Assembly: GCA_041748555.1 (NCBI GenBank)
Contig: JBGTDA010000241.1
Span: 1-64,000, forward strand
Length of the DNA: 64,000 nucleotides
Direction of reading: 5' to 3'
DNA from: Rhodonellum sp041748555
Lineage (GTDB): Bacteria; Bacteroidota; Bacteroidia; Cytophagales; Cyclobacteriaceae
Shown: in pieces, positions 8,783 to 18,521 of the stretch
Position numbering within the stretch: position 1 is the stretch's first letter
Layout: each line of letters opens with the position of its first letter
Notes under the pieces: model-generated
Databases searched by the model: none
The model's input: only the letters and a program-made list of their open reading frames with translations
Told to the model about the DNA's origin: nothing
Made by a program: the position numbers and the translations under genes

Positions 8783-11700
8783 ATGGCGTTCAGAAAAAAC
8801 AAAAAACTAAACAACGACTTTTCCAGAGTCACTATTAGTTTGGCCTCTCCAGAATCAATTTTGGATAGCTCTCATGGTGAAGTAACGCAGCCGGAAACTA
8901 TCAATTACAGAACATATAAGCCCGAGATGGGTGGTTTGTTTTGTGAGCGTATTTTCGGGCCCGTCAAAGACTGGGAATGCCATTGTGGAAAATATAAGCG
9001 CATAAGGTATAAAGGTATCATCTGTGACAGATGCGGTGTTGAAGTTACAGAAAAGAAAGTACGGAGAGAACGTATGGGCCACATCGAATTGGTGGTTCCA
9101 GTGGCTCATATCTGGTACTTTAAATCCTTGCCGAACAAAATCGGATATTTGTTGGGATTGCCTACCAAAAAACTGGATCAAATTGTTTATTACGAAAGAT
9201 ATGCGGTTGTCAACGCAGGTTTGAAAGCTGAAGATGGCATTCAATATCTTGATTTTTTGACTGAAGACGAGTATTTGGATATCATGGACAAGCTTCCAAA
9301 AGATAACCAAACGCTGGATGACGATGATCCCAATAAATTCATTGCCAAAATGGGTGCTGAAGCTATCGAGATGTTATTGGCGAGACTTGATCTTGATGAT
9401 CTTTCTTATAGCTTAAGACATCAGGCGGCTACAGATACTTCCCAACAAAGAAAAGCCGAAGCCCTAAAAAGGCTGAAGGTAGTAGAAGCATTCAGAGATG
9501 CTAGAACCAGAATTGAAAACCGACCCGAGTGGATGGTGGTTAGAATGGTTCCTGTCATTCCACCTGAATTGCGACCTTTGGTACCTTTGGATGGTGGTAG
9601 ATTCGCCACTTCTGATTTGAATGACCTTTATAGAAGGGTTATTATCAGAAACAACCGGTTGAAAAGGCTGATTGACATTAAGGCTCCCGAAGTGATATTG
9701 AGAAACGAGAAAAGAATGCTTCAGGAAGCTGTGGATTCTCTTTTCGATAACTCAAGGAAAGTCAATGCAGTGAGATCGGACGGTAATCGCGCCTTGAAAT
9801 CCCTTTCTGATATGTTGAAAGGTAAGCAAGGTCGGTTCCGTCAAAACCTTTTGGGTAAAAGAGTTGATTATTCAGGTCGTTCGGTAATCGTCGTAGGTCC
9901 AGAGTTGAAGCTTCACGAATGTGGTTTGCCTAAAAATATGGCTGCTGAGCTTTTCAAACCTTTTATCATCAGAAAACTGATTGAAAGAGGTATTGTAAAA
10001 ACGGTTAAATCTGCAAAGAAAATAGTTGACAGAAAGGATCCTGTGGTATGGGATATCCTGGAAAATGTATTGAAAGGACATCCTGTATTGTTAAACAGAG
10101 CTCCAACATTACACAGATTAGGTATTCAAGCTTTCCAACCTAAACTGATTGAAGGTAAAGCGATTCAACTTCATCCACTTGTCTGTACTGCATTCAATGC
10201 GGATTTTGACGGTGACCAAATGGCTGTCCATGTACCTTTGGGTCATGAAGCCATATTGGAAGCCTCTACATTGATGCTTTCTTCCCATAATATTCTTAAC
10301 CCGGCAAACGGTGCTCCCATTACTGTTCCTTCACAGGATATGGTGTTAGGCTTGTACTACGTGACAAAGGGCAAAAGATCCACTCCGGAGGAACCTGTAA
10401 TCGGTGAAGGAATGACTTTTTATGGAAAAGAAGAGGTTATTATTTCCCTGAACGAAGGAAAACTTTCCCTGCATGCTTTTATCAAATGTAAGGTGAGTAT
10501 CAGAGAAGAAAACGGAGACTTGGTTGAGAAAATCATAGAAACAGTCGCCGGAAGGTTGATTTTCAACCAATTTGTTCCCGAACAGGTAGGCTTTGTCAAT
10601 GAATTGTTGACCAAAAAGAAATTGCAGCAGATTATTGCCGAAGTGGTGAAAATCTGCGGAATTGCTAAAACCGCCCATTTCCTGGATGACATCAAACATC
10701 TTGGTTTTCAAGCCGCGTATGAAGGCGGGCTTTCTATGGGATTAAATGACGTGATTATTCCTTTGGAAAAAGATCCGTTGATCGATAAAGCCAAAGGTGA
10801 TGTGGATCAGGTTTGGAACAACTACCTGATGGGTCTGATTACGGACAATGAAAGGTATAACCAGGTGATTGATATCTGGACCAGAACCAATTCTAATCTG
10901 ACAAACATTCTGATGAAGCAGATGGAGGAAGATAAGCAGGGATTCAATGCCATCTATATGATGATGCACTCAGGAGCCAGAGGTTCTAGAGAGCAGATCC
11001 GTCAGTTGGGTGGAATGAGAGGATTGATGGCCAAACCGCAGAAAAACCTTCAAGGCTCTGTTGGTGAGATCATTGAAAACCCGATTCTATCTAACTTTAA
11101 GGAAGGATTGGATGTATTGGAATACTTTATCTCAACTCATGGTGCACGTAAGGGTCTTGCAGATACAGCATTGAAAACTGCTGATGCGGGATACCTGACA
11201 AGAAGACTTGTTGACGTTGCCCAGGACATGATTATTAGTGAAGAGGATTGTGGAACCCTAAGGGGCCTTATTGTACAGCCGCTAAAGGATAATGAGGAAA
11301 TCGTTGAACCACTTTCTGAAAGAATATTAGGAAGAGTGTCTGTTCACGATGTATATGACCCGATTTCTGAAAAACTGATTGTACCTGCTGGAATTGAAAT
11401 ATCGGATGAAATAGCCAAAAATGTTGATGAATCAGCAATTGATGAAGTTGAAATCAGATCAGTATTGACCTGTGAAACCAGAAGAGGGGTTTGTTCAAAA
11501 TGCTACGGCCGTAATCTTGCCACTGGCAGAATGGTACAAAACGGAGAATCTGTCGGTGTAATTGCCGCCCAGTCAATTGGAGAACCCGGTACTCAGCTTA
11601 CATTGAGAACTTTCCACGTGGGTGGTACGGCTTCCAATATCTCGGTAGAGGCCAGTATCAATGCCAAATTTGATGGTATTGTCGAATTTGATGAGGAATT

Positions 11701-13093
11701 GAGATTGATCGAAACCACAAACAAAGACGGGGAAGCAGTCACGATGGTGATGGGTAGGTCCGGAGAAATCAAAATCAACGATGTCAAAACAGGCAAGACT
11801 TTGGTTTCTAATCACGTTCCTTACGGCGCAACCCTTAATGTAAAAGACGGACAAAAAATTTCCAAAGGTAATTCTTTGTGTACTTGGGATCCGTATAATG
11901 CTGTAATACTTTCCGAATTTGATGGCGAAATCGAATTTGATTCCATTATCGAAGGAATTACTTTTAAAGAAGTTGCCGATGATCAGACAGGATATAGAGA
12001 AAAGGTAATTATAGATACAAAAGATAAGACCAAAAACCCTGCGGTTGTAGTTAACTATGGCGAGGAAAGCAAAGCATATAACATCCCGGTTGGTGCCCAC
12101 CTTGCTGTGGAATCCGGAGAGAAAGTGAAAGCGGGTCAGATTCTGGTTAAAATTCCACGTTCTGTAGGAAAAACAAGAGATATCACAGGTGGTCTTCCAC
12201 GGGTTACCGAATTATTCGAAGCAAGAAATCCATCCAATCCGGCTGTAGTCTCTGAAATCGACGGTGTAGTAACTTACGGGGGTATCAAAAGAGGTAACAG
12301 AGAAATTTTTATTGAATCCAGGGACGGAGTCAAGAAGAGGTACATGGTATCACTTTCAAAGCATATCCTGGTTCAGGAAAATGACTTTATCCGAGCAGGC
12401 GAACCCCTATCTGATGGCGCCATTACTCCAAATGACATTCTTTCTATCAAAGGACCTACTGCTGTGCAGGAATATCTGGTCAATGAGATCCAGGAAGTGT
12501 ACCGTCTCCAAGGTGTAAAAATCAATGATAAACACATTGAAGTAATCGTAAGTCAGATGATGCAAAAAGTAGAAATACTGGATGCAGGTGATACAGGATT
12601 TCTTCAGAATCAAATCGTTGACAAGTGGGCTTTTAGAGAGGAAAACGATAATATCCTTGATAAAAAGGTAGTTATGGAACCAGGAGATTCATCTACTTTA
12701 AAGGCAGGGATGATCATCTCAGCAAGAAGATTGCGGGATGAAAATTCAAGTCTGAAAAGAAAGGATCTGAAACTGGTTCAGGTTAGAGATGCCGAAACGG
12801 CAGTATCAAAACCAACCCTTCAAGGTATTACTGCGGCTTCTCTTGGAACAGAAAGCTTTATCTCAGCAGCTTCCTTCCAGGAAACTACCAAAGTTTTGAG
12901 TGAAGCTGCTATCAGAGGAAAGCGGGATGAGTTGTTGGGACTGAAGGAAAATGTGATTGTAGGTCATCTTATTCCGGCAGGTACCGGACAAAGAAGGCTG
13001 AAAAATATGATAGTCGGTTCTTTGGACGAGTACGAAAGACTTTCCGGCGAAAAGGAGAGATCAATCAAGAAATCCAAAGAGGTTGTAAAATAA
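8783..13093 (+). CDS. rpoC: DNA-directed RNA polymerase subunit beta'
   Basis: The beta' subunit (1436 aa) carries the catalytic magnesium site. An N-terminal zinc-binding set CHCG...CDRCG lies at about residues 66-86. The absolutely conserved NADFDGDQM is near residues 472-480, and the second zinc site (CETRRGVCSKCYG) lies near residue 895. The bridge-helix region and trigger loop (QSIGEPGTQLTLRTFH) are intact. It is followed by a strong terminator, which closes the nusG-rpl-rpoBC unit. Confidence 0.99.
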   Translation: MAFRKNKKLNNDFSRVTISLASPESILDSSHGEVTQPETINYRTYKPEMGGLFCERIFGPVKDWECHCGKYKRIRYKGIICDRCGVEVTEKKVRRERMGHIELVVPVAHIWYFKSLPNKIGYLLGLPTKKLDQIVYYERYAVVNAGLKAEDGIQYLDFLTEDEYLDIMDKLPKDNQTLDDDDPNKFIAKMGAEAIEMLLARLDLDDLSYSLRHQAATDTSQQRKAEALKRLKVVEAFRDARTRIENRPEWMVVRMVPVIPPELRPLVPLDGGRFATSDLNDLYRRVIIRNNRLKRLIDIKAPEVILRNEKRMLQEAVDSLFDNSRKVNAVRSDGNRALKSLSDMLKGKQGRFRQNLLGKRVDYSGRSVIVVGPELKLHECGLPKNMAAELFKPFIIRKLIERGIVKTVKSAKKIVDRKDPVVWDILENVLKGHPVLLNRAPTLHRLGIQAFQPKLIEGKAIQLHPLVCTAFNADFDGDQMAVHVPLGHEAILEASTLMLSSHNILNPANGAPITVPSQDMVLGLYYVTKGKRSTPEEPVIGEGMTFYGKEEVIISLNEGKLSLHAFIKCKVSIREENGDLVEKIIETVAGRLIFNQFVPEQVGFVNELLTKKKLQQIIAEVVKICGIAKTAHFLDDIKHLGFQAAYEGGLSMGLNDVIIPLEKDPLIDKAKGDVDQVWNNYLMGLITDNERYNQVIDIWTRTNSNLTNILMKQMEEDKQGFNAIYMMMHSGARGSREQIRQLGGMRGLMAKPQKNLQGSVGEIIENPILSNFKEGLDVLEYFISTHGARKGLADTALKTADAGYLTRRLVDVAQDMIISEEDCGTLRGLIVQPLKDNEEIVEPLSERILGRVSVHDVYDPISEKLIVPAGIEISDEIAKNVDESAIDEVEIRSVLTCETRRGVCSKCYGRNLATGRMVQNGESVGVIAAQSIGEPGTQLTLRTFHVGGTASNISVEASINAKFDGIVEFDEELRLIETTNKDGEAVTMVMGRSGEIKINDVKTGKTLVSNHVPYGATLNVKDGQKISKGNSLCTWDPYNAVILSEFDGEIEFDSIIEGITFKEVADDQTGYREKVIIDTKDKTKNPAVVVNYGEESKAYNIPVGAHLAVESGEKVKAGQILVKIPRSVGKTRDITGGLPRVTELFEARNPSNPAVVSEIDGVVTYGGIKRGNREIFIESRDGVKKRYMVSLSKHILVQENDFIRAGEPLSDGAITPNDILSIKGPTAVQEYLVNEIQEVYRLQGVKINDKHIEVIVSQMMQKVEILDAGDTGFLQNQIVDKWAFREENDNILDKKVVMEPGDSSTLKAGMIISARRLRDENSSLKRKDLKLVQVRDAETAVSKPTLQGITAASLGTESFISAASFQETTKVLSEAAIRGKRDELLGLKENVIVGHLIPAGTGQRRLKNMIVGSLDEYERLSGEKERSIKKSKEVVK

Positions 13094-13114
13094 TCTTGAT
13101 TTAATTTAATCATT

Positions 13115-13143
13115 AAAGGCCTGTAGGGATACAGGCCTTTTTT
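13115..13143 (+). terminator. Rho-independent terminator after rpoC
   Basis: An 11-bp perfect stem (13115-13125 with 13130-13140) with a four-base loop is followed by a T run. It lies 21 bases past the rpoC stop. Confidence 0.85.
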
Positions 13144-13155
13144 AATCTATCAAAA

Positions 13156-13479
13156 ATGGAAGACGGAAAAGCACCAAACAAAGATCAGCAGATCAACATA
13201 GAGTTATCCGAAGAAACTGCCGAGGGAATATATTCCAACCTGGCTATGATTGCACATTCCAATTCGGAATTTGTTATTGATTTTATCAGGCTGATGCCGG
13301 GAGTGCCCAAGGCAAAAGTGAAATCGAGGATTATTATGACTCCGGATCATGCCAAAAGATTGCTGGCAGCACTTAAAGATAATATCAGCAAATATGAAGA
13401 TGCATTCGGAAAAATTCAGGGTGGTTCTGATGGACCCGCATTCCCAATGAATTTCGGCGGGACATTTGGGGAGGCTTAA
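13156..13479 (+). CDS. DUF3467 domain protein
   Basis: A 107-aa acidic cytoplasmic protein of the DUF3467 family, whose function is unknown. The family core is visible as a strand-rich segment, NSEFVIDFIRLMPG near residues 36-49, followed by AKVKSRIIMTPDHAKRLL. There is no signal peptide or membrane span. It starts 13 bases after the rpoC terminator and is found beside rpoC in other Bacteroidota, so a link to transcription is possible but unproven. It may be transcribed by read-through. Confidence 0.85.
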   Translation: MEDGKAPNKDQQINIELSEETAEGIYSNLAMIAHSNSEFVIDFIRLMPGVPKAKVKSRIIMTPDHAKRLLAALKDNISKYEDAFGKIQGGSDGPAFPMNFGGTFGEA

Positions 13480-13553
13480 ATTTCTCGGATTTTAAAAGAA
13501 AGATTTTTTTAAAATTCTGAAAGGGTTTGTATCGAATAAATATAACATCTTAA

Positions 13554-13585
13554 TTTTGTTTGTTTTATCGATTTGTTTACCTTTG
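13554..13585 (+). promoter_or_regulatory. Promoter of the str operon (rpsL)
   Basis: TTTTG at 13554-13558 and TACCTTTG at 13578-13585 match the -33/-7 Bacteroidota consensus with a 19-base gap. The -7 box continues as CAGTCC, identical to the rplC promoter. The rpsL ATG is 50 bases downstream. Confidence 0.75.
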
Positions 13586-13634
13586 CAGTCCAAAATTCAC
13601 AAGTTTAAAGAAGGAAAATAAATTTTATCAGTTA

Positions 13635-14045
13635 ATGCCTACTATACAACAGCTAGTAAGAAAAGGTAGAACCACCCTTGTGACGAAGTCAAAGTCCAGA
13701 GCTTTGGATGCTTGTCCTCAGCGTAGGGGTGTGTGTACAAGGGTATACACTACCACACCAAAAAAGCCTAACTCTGCGATGAGGAAAGTGGCTAGGGTAA
13801 GATTGACAAACGGAAAAGAGGTTAACGCCTATATACCCGGAGAAGGTCATAATTTACAGGAACACTCTATCGTATTGATCAGAGGAGGCCGTGTGAAAGA
13901 TCTTCCGGGTGTACGCTACCACATCATCCGAGGTGCACTGGATACCGCAGGAGTAAAAGACCGTAAACAAGGTCGTTCCAAATATGGAGCAAAAAGACCG
14001 AAAGCTGGAAAGGGTGCCCCTGCAGCTCCGGCAAAGAAAAAATAA
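13635..14045 (+). CDS. rpsL: 30S ribosomal protein S12
   Basis: S12 (136 aa) lies at the decoding centre and controls accuracy. The start is the ATG at 13635 (MPTIQQLVRKG), the universal S12 N-terminus. An upstream in-frame extension is open but overlaps the promoter and has no homology. The streptomycin-region loops TTPKKPNSAMRK (K43/K44) and GGRVKDLPGVRYH keep wild-type lysines. A basic Lys/Ala/Pro tail ends the protein, as is usual in the phylum. First gene of the str operon. Confidence 0.97.
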   Translation: MPTIQQLVRKGRTTLVTKSKSRALDACPQRRGVCTRVYTTTPKKPNSAMRKVARVRLTNGKEVNAYIPGEGHNLQEHSIVLIRGGRVKDLPGVRYHIIRGALDTAGVKDRKQGRSKYGAKRPKAGKGAPAAPAKKK

Positions 14046-14064
14046 TCAATAACATTCAGAAAAA

Positions 14065-14532
14065 ATGAGAAAAGCGAAACCAAAAAAGAGATATATTCTT
14101 CCTGATCCGAAGTTCAACGATACCTTGGTAACCAAGTTTGTGAACTGTCTGATGGTGGATGGTAAGAAGAGTATTGCTTACAGGATTTTCTACGACGCTG
14201 TCGGAAAAGTAGAAACCAAAGTAGGTGAGAATGGTCTTGAGATTTGGAAGAAAGCGCTTAACAATATAACTCCGGCCGTAGAGGTGAAGAGTCGTAGAGT
14301 TGGTGGTGCTACTTTCCAGGTGCCATTGGAAGTAAGACCTGAGAGAAAAGTATCATTGGGTATCAAGTGGATGATCACTTATGCCCGAAGAAGAGGTGAG
14401 AAAACAATGATGGACAGACTTGCAGGAGAGATCATCTCAGCTTCCAAAGGTGAAGGAGCCGCCGTAAAGAAGAAAGACGATACGCACCGTATGGCTGAAG
14501 CCAACAAAGCATTCTCACATTTTAGATTTTAA
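14065..14532 (+). CDS. rpsG: 30S ribosomal protein S7
   Basis: S7 (155 aa) nucleates assembly of the 30S head and contacts E-site tRNA. The N-terminal rRNA-binding segment and the VEVKSRRVGGATFQVPLEV motif (about residues 73-91) are clear, and the end MAEANKAFSHFRF is typical. Length is standard. It lies 19 bases after rpsL and 6 before fusA. Confidence 0.98.
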   Translation: MRKAKPKKRYILPDPKFNDTLVTKFVNCLMVDGKKSIAYRIFYDAVGKVETKVGENGLEIWKKALNNITPAVEVKSRRVGGATFQVPLEVRPERKVSLGIKWMITYARRRGEKTMMDRLAGEIISASKGEGAAVKKKDDTHRMAEANKAFSHFRF

Positions 14533-14538
14533 TTTATA

Positions 14539-16686
14539 ATGGCAAAGAAAGATTTAAAATATTTAAGAAATATTGGTATCATGGCCCACATTGATGCCGG
14601 TAAAACTACTACATCCGAGCGAATTCTTTACTATACAGGTATTTCCCATAAAATCGGAGAGGTCCATGATGGTGCTGCCACTATGGATTGGATGGAGCAG
14701 GAGCAGGAAAGAGGAATCACAATAACCTCTGCTGCCACAACTACCAAATGGAAATATCCTACCATTCAGGGGCAATCTACCCCTGAAACCAAAGAATATC
14801 AGATCAATCTTATCGATACTCCCGGACACGTTGACTTTACTGTTGAAGTAGAACGTTCCCTGAGAGTACTAGATGGGGCAGTTGCACTTTTTTGCGCAGT
14901 GTCAGGTGTAGAACCTCAATCTGAAACTGTTTGGAGACAAGCTGATAAATACCATGTGCCGCGTATCTGTTTTGTCAACAAAATGGATAGAGCCGGTGCC
15001 GATTTTTTTAATGCAATAACTGAAATAAAAGAAAAATTGGGTGCAAACCCTGTTCCACTTCAAATTCCAATCGGAGCTGAAGATACCTTCAAAGGTGTGG
15101 TTGACCTAATAACCAATCAAGCAATTGTTTGGAACGAGGATGATCAAGGAATGACTTATAAAGTAATTGATATCCCTGAGGATTTACTTGAAACTGTAGC
15201 TGAATACAGACAAAAATTGGTTGAACAGGTTGCGGGGTATGATGATGCTTTGATGGAGAAATTCTTTGAAGATGAAAATTCCATTACCAAAGAAGAAATG
15301 ATGAGCGCTATCCGTAAGGCAGTGATCAATATGGATTTCTCTCCCGTACTTTGTGGATCGGCCTTTAAGAACAAAGGGGTTCAAGCATTGTTGGATGCGG
15401 TAATGGCTTATTTGCCTTCACCTTATGATTTACCACCAATAAAAGGCACAAATCCTGATACTGAGGAACCTTCAACAAGAAATCCGGATTCTGACGAGCC
15501 TTTTGCCGCACTGGCTTTCAAAATTGCTACTGATCCATTCGTGGGAAGATTGGCATTCATGAGAGTTTATTCCGGAAAACTGGAATCAGGTTCTTATGTA
15601 TTCAATACAAGAACAGGTAAAAAAGAAAGAATATCTCGTTTGATGCAAATGCATTCAAACAAGCAAAACCCGATAGATAGGGTTGAAGCCGGAGATATTT
15701 GTGCTGGAGTTGGATTTAAAGATATTAAAACCGGAGATACACTTTGTGATGAAAAAAACAAGATTGTATTAGAAGAAATGACTTTCCCGGAACCGGTAAT
15801 CGGTTACGCCATTGAGCCAAAAACACAGGCCGATGTCGATAAGCTGGGAATGGCAATCGCTAAACTTGTCGAAGAAGATCCTACGCTTCATGTGAATACG
15901 GATCTGGAAACCGGTCAGGTAATCCTAAGAGGAATGGGTGAACTTCATTTAGAAATCATCATTGACCGTCTGAGAAGAGAATTCAAGGTTGAAATTAACC
16001 AAGGTGCTCCTCAGGTGGCTTATAAAGAAGCCTTGTTTTCGAAAGTTGAGCACAAAGAAGTGTACAAAAAGCAGACAGGTGGTAAGGGTAAGTTTGCGGA
16101 CATCTCATTTGAACTTGGACCTAAAGATCCGGATCCGGAGACAGGAGAGATCAAACAAGGATTAGACTTCGTAAACGCGATTGTTGGTGGTATTATTCCA
16201 AAGGAATTTATACCGGCCATTCAAAAAGGTTTTACTGAATCCATGAAAAACGGGCCACTCGCAGGTTATCCTATCGAGTCAATGAAAGTGAAGTTATTCC
16301 ACGGGTCTTTCCATGATGTCGATTCAGATGCTCTTTCTTTTGAGCTTGCTGCAAGAATAGGGTTCAAAGAAGCTGCTAGAAAAGCGAGGCCACAGTTGCT
16401 CGAACCGATTATGGCTGTAGAAGTGGTTACACCGGATGAATTTACAGGTCCTGTTACAGGTGATTTGAACAGAAGAAGAGGATTGATGAAGGGAATGGAT
16501 ACCAAAGGCAATGCTACAGTAGTAAAAGCCGCAGTACCCCTTTCTGAGTTATTCGGATATGTTACCGATTTGAGAACAATCACTTCAGGTAGATCAGCCG
16601 CTTCCTTGACATTCTCTCATTATGAGCCTGTTCCAAATAATATTGCTGAAAATGTTATTGCTAAGGTTAAAGGAGAAAAATCCTAA
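14539..16686 (+). CDS. fusA: Elongation factor G
   Basis: EF-G (715 aa) drives tRNA-mRNA translocation by GTP hydrolysis and, with RRF, ribosome recycling. G1 AHIDAGKTT lies near residues 16-24, switch I contains QERGITITSAATT, G3 is DTPGHVDF and G4 is NKMD. Domains II-V follow in full. It has the phylum-typical insert in the G' region. It sits within the str operon between rpsG and rpsJ. Confidence 0.98.
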   Translation: MAKKDLKYLRNIGIMAHIDAGKTTTSERILYYTGISHKIGEVHDGAATMDWMEQEQERGITITSAATTTKWKYPTIQGQSTPETKEYQINLIDTPGHVDFTVEVERSLRVLDGAVALFCAVSGVEPQSETVWRQADKYHVPRICFVNKMDRAGADFFNAITEIKEKLGANPVPLQIPIGAEDTFKGVVDLITNQAIVWNEDDQGMTYKVIDIPEDLLETVAEYRQKLVEQVAGYDDALMEKFFEDENSITKEEMMSAIRKAVINMDFSPVLCGSAFKNKGVQALLDAVMAYLPSPYDLPPIKGTNPDTEEPSTRNPDSDEPFAALAFKIATDPFVGRLAFMRVYSGKLESGSYVFNTRTGKKERISRLMQMHSNKQNPIDRVEAGDICAGVGFKDIKTGDTLCDEKNKIVLEEMTFPEPVIGYAIEPKTQADVDKLGMAIAKLVEEDPTLHVNTDLETGQVILRGMGELHLEIIIDRLRREFKVEINQGAPQVAYKEALFSKVEHKEVYKKQTGGKGKFADISFELGPKDPDPETGEIKQGLDFVNAIVGGIIPKEFIPAIQKGFTESMKNGPLAGYPIESMKVKLFHGSFHDVDSDALSFELAARIGFKEAARKARPQLLEPIMAVEVVTPDEFTGPVTGDLNRRRGLMKGMDTKGNATVVKAAVPLSELFGYVTDLRTITSGRSAASLTFSHYEPVPNNIAENVIAKVKGEKS

Positions 16687-16697
16687 ATTAAACCAAG

Positions 16698-17003
16698 ATG
16701 AATCAGAAAATAAGAATAAAACTTAAATCTTACGATCACAGCTTGGTGGACAAGTCATCTGAGAAGATCGTAAAAGCTGTAAAAACAACAGGTGCAATCG
16801 TAGTAGGTCCAATTCCACTTCCCACAAAGAAGGAAAAGTTCACTGTTTTGAGTTCTCCTCACGTCAACAAAAAAGCCAGGGATCAGTATCAGCTGTGTAC
16901 GTATAAAAGACTGGTCGATATTTATTCCAATAGTTCCAAGACTGTGGATGCTTTGATGAAAATCGAGCTTCCCAGTGGAGTGGATGTTGAGATAAAAGTC
17001 TGA
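16698..17003 (+). CDS. rpsJ: 30S ribosomal protein S10
   Basis: S10 (101 aa) is a 30S head protein and, as NusE, part of transcription antitermination complexes. The family motifs IRIKLKSYDHSLVD and the VVGPIPLPTKKEKFTVL loop are present. Here rpsJ ends the str operon rather than opening the S10 operon: a terminator and a new promoter separate it from rplC. Confidence 0.98.
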   Translation: MNQKIRIKLKSYDHSLVDKSSEKIVKAVKTTGAIVVGPIPLPTKKEKFTVLSSPHVNKKARDQYQLCTYKRLVDIYSNSSKTVDALMKIELPSGVDVEIKV

Positions 17004-17026
17004 CCTAACCTGAATGAATTATTGAG

Positions 17027-17060
17027 AAACCTACATCTTCTGGGTGTGGGTTTTTCTTTT
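17027..17060 (+). terminator. Rho-independent terminator after rpsJ
   Basis: AAACCTACA at 17027-17035 pairs with TGTGGGTTT at 17045-17053 (9 bp, one G-T) and is followed by TTCTTTT. It closes the rpsL-rpsG-fusA-rpsJ unit. Confidence 0.75.
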
Positions 17061-17156
17061 GCAAATTTGGAAAATATAAATTGTTTGGGCGACGCCTGAT
17101 TCAATGAGTAAAAAGCCAAATAATTTTGTGATTAATCGAAAATATTAAAGTTGGGA

Positions 17157-17187
17157 TTTGTTAGGTAGATTTAAATTCCTAACTTTG
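17157..17187 (+). promoter_or_regulatory. Promoter of the S10/spc/alpha ribosomal protein operon
   Basis: TTTG at 17157-17160 and TAACTTTG at 17180-17187 fit the -33/-7 consensus with a 19-base gap. The sequence after the -7 box (CAGTCCTTAAAA) resembles that of the rpsL promoter. The rplC ATG is 64 bases downstream, giving a leader of about 55 bases. Confidence 0.78.
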
Positions 17188-17250
17188 CAGTCCTTAAAAA
17201 GGGCCGCTGGGATTTAAACCCTTGAATTTAATTGTATTATATATCAGAAA

Positions 17251-17883
17251 ATGTCTGGAATAATAGGTAGAAAAGTAGGAATGACTAGCATTTTTAGTGC
17301 CGATGGACTGAATGTCGCATGCACGCTAATAGAAGCTGGTCCTTGTGTAGTTACACAAGTAAAAAATGTAGGATCAGACGGGTACAACGCAATTCAGTTG
17401 GCTTATGGTGAACGCAAAGAAAAAAACACACCTAAACCATTGATCGGCCACTTTAAAAAGGCAGGTACGACTCCAAAGAAGAAAGTTGTTGAATTCAGAG
17501 ACTTTAGGATCGAATTCGAAGGTCAAGTTGATCTTGGGAAGACGGTAAATGCCGGAGAGGTATTCATCGAAGGAGACTTTGTGGATGCTATTGGGACATC
17601 TAAAGGTAAAGGTTTCCAAGGTGTTGTAAAACGCCATGGATTTGCCGGAGTAGGTGGTGCAACTCACGGTCAGCACAACAGACAGAGACACCCCGGTTCC
17701 ATTGGTGCATGTTCATGGCCATCCAGAGTATTCAAAGGAATGCGCATGGCAGGCAGAACAGGTGGAGACAGAGTAAAAGTGATCAACTTAAGGGTTTTGA
17801 AAATTTATTCTGACAAGAATCTACTATTGGTAAGCGGTTCTGTACCTGGTCCAAAAAATTCTTTCGTTATTCTAGAGAAGTAA
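17251..17883 (+). CDS. rplC: 50S ribosomal protein L3
   Basis: L3 (210 aa) is an early-assembly 50S protein whose loop reaches the peptidyl-transferase centre. The N-terminus MSGIIGRKVGMTSIF and the central HGFAGVGGATHGQHNRQRHP loop (about residues 130-149) are classic; the loop's Gln is methylated in E. coli. It is the first gene behind the promoter at 17157 and is followed by rplD after four bases. Confidence 0.98.
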   Translation: MSGIIGRKVGMTSIFSADGLNVACTLIEAGPCVVTQVKNVGSDGYNAIQLAYGERKEKNTPKPLIGHFKKAGTTPKKKVVEFRDFRIEFEGQVDLGKTVNAGEVFIEGDFVDAIGTSKGKGFQGVVKRHGFAGVGGATHGQHNRQRHPGSIGACSWPSRVFKGMRMAGRTGGDRVKVINLRVLKIYSDKNLLLVSGSVPGPKNSFVILEK

Positions 17884-17887
17884 GAAA

Positions 17888-18517
17888 ATGGAATTAGCAG
17901 TATTTAAACATAACGGTGAAGACACAGGCAGAAAGATCAATCTTTCTGATGATATTTTTGCGATTGAAACTAACGATCACGCCATCTACCTTGACGTAAA
18001 GCAATATTTGGCAAACCAACGTCAAGGAACGCACAAATCAAAAGAGCGTAGTGAGATCGCCGGATCAACCAAAAAGATCAAAAAGCAAAAAGGTACCGGA
18101 GGAGCAAGAGCAGGCTCCATTAAGTCTCCAATATTCAGAGGCGGAGGAAGAGTATTCGGTCCCAGACCAAGAGATTATTCTTTTAAGCTCAATAAAAAGC
18201 TGAAGCAATTGGCAAGAAAATCTGCCCTTACTTATAAAGCAATAGACAGCTGTGTTTTGGTTTTGGAGAATATTAATTTCGACGAACCACGGACTAAAGA
18301 TTATAAAGCTATGTTAAGTGGACTTTCCTTGACAGATCAAAAAACGTTGTTGGTTCTAGCTGAGCCAAACAAAAATGTTTATTTGTCAAGCAAGAATCTT
18401 CAAAAAGCCAAAGTTGTCACTGTGAACGATTTGAATACATATCAATTGTTGCATGCGGACAAACTTATTTTAAGTGAAGATTCAGTAAGTATTTTGGAAA
18501 CCCTTTTATTGAAGTAA
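17888..18517 (+). CDS. rplD: 50S ribosomal protein L4
   Basis: L4 (209 aa) lines the peptide exit tunnel with its long loop. The loop is recognisable as the basic segment GTGGARAGSIKSPIFRGGG (about residues 67-85), followed by RPRDYSFKLNKK. In E. coli L4 also autoregulates the S10 operon; no matching leader structure is evident here, since the promoter lies after rpsJ. It sits four bases from both neighbours. Confidence 0.98.
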   Translation: MELAVFKHNGEDTGRKINLSDDIFAIETNDHAIYLDVKQYLANQRQGTHKSKERSEIAGSTKKIKKQKGTGGARAGSIKSPIFRGGGRVFGPRPRDYSFKLNKKLKQLARKSALTYKAIDSCVLVLENINFDEPRTKDYKAMLSGLSLTDQKTLLVLAEPNKNVYLSSKNLQKAKVVTVNDLNTYQLLHADKLILSEDSVSILETLLLK

Positions 18518-18521
18518 GAAG

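Noticed and set aside
11573..12100. Long minus-strand frame inside rpoC
   Set aside because: Shadow of rpoC codon usage; no motif, signal or start logic, and rpoC is intact through it. The same applies to other minus-strand frames inside tuf, rpoB, fusA and the ribosomal genes.
17199..17223. AAGGG...CCCTT dyad in the rplC leader as an L4-type control structure
   Set aside because: Only five base pairs with a large loop; not convincing as a regulatory RNA.
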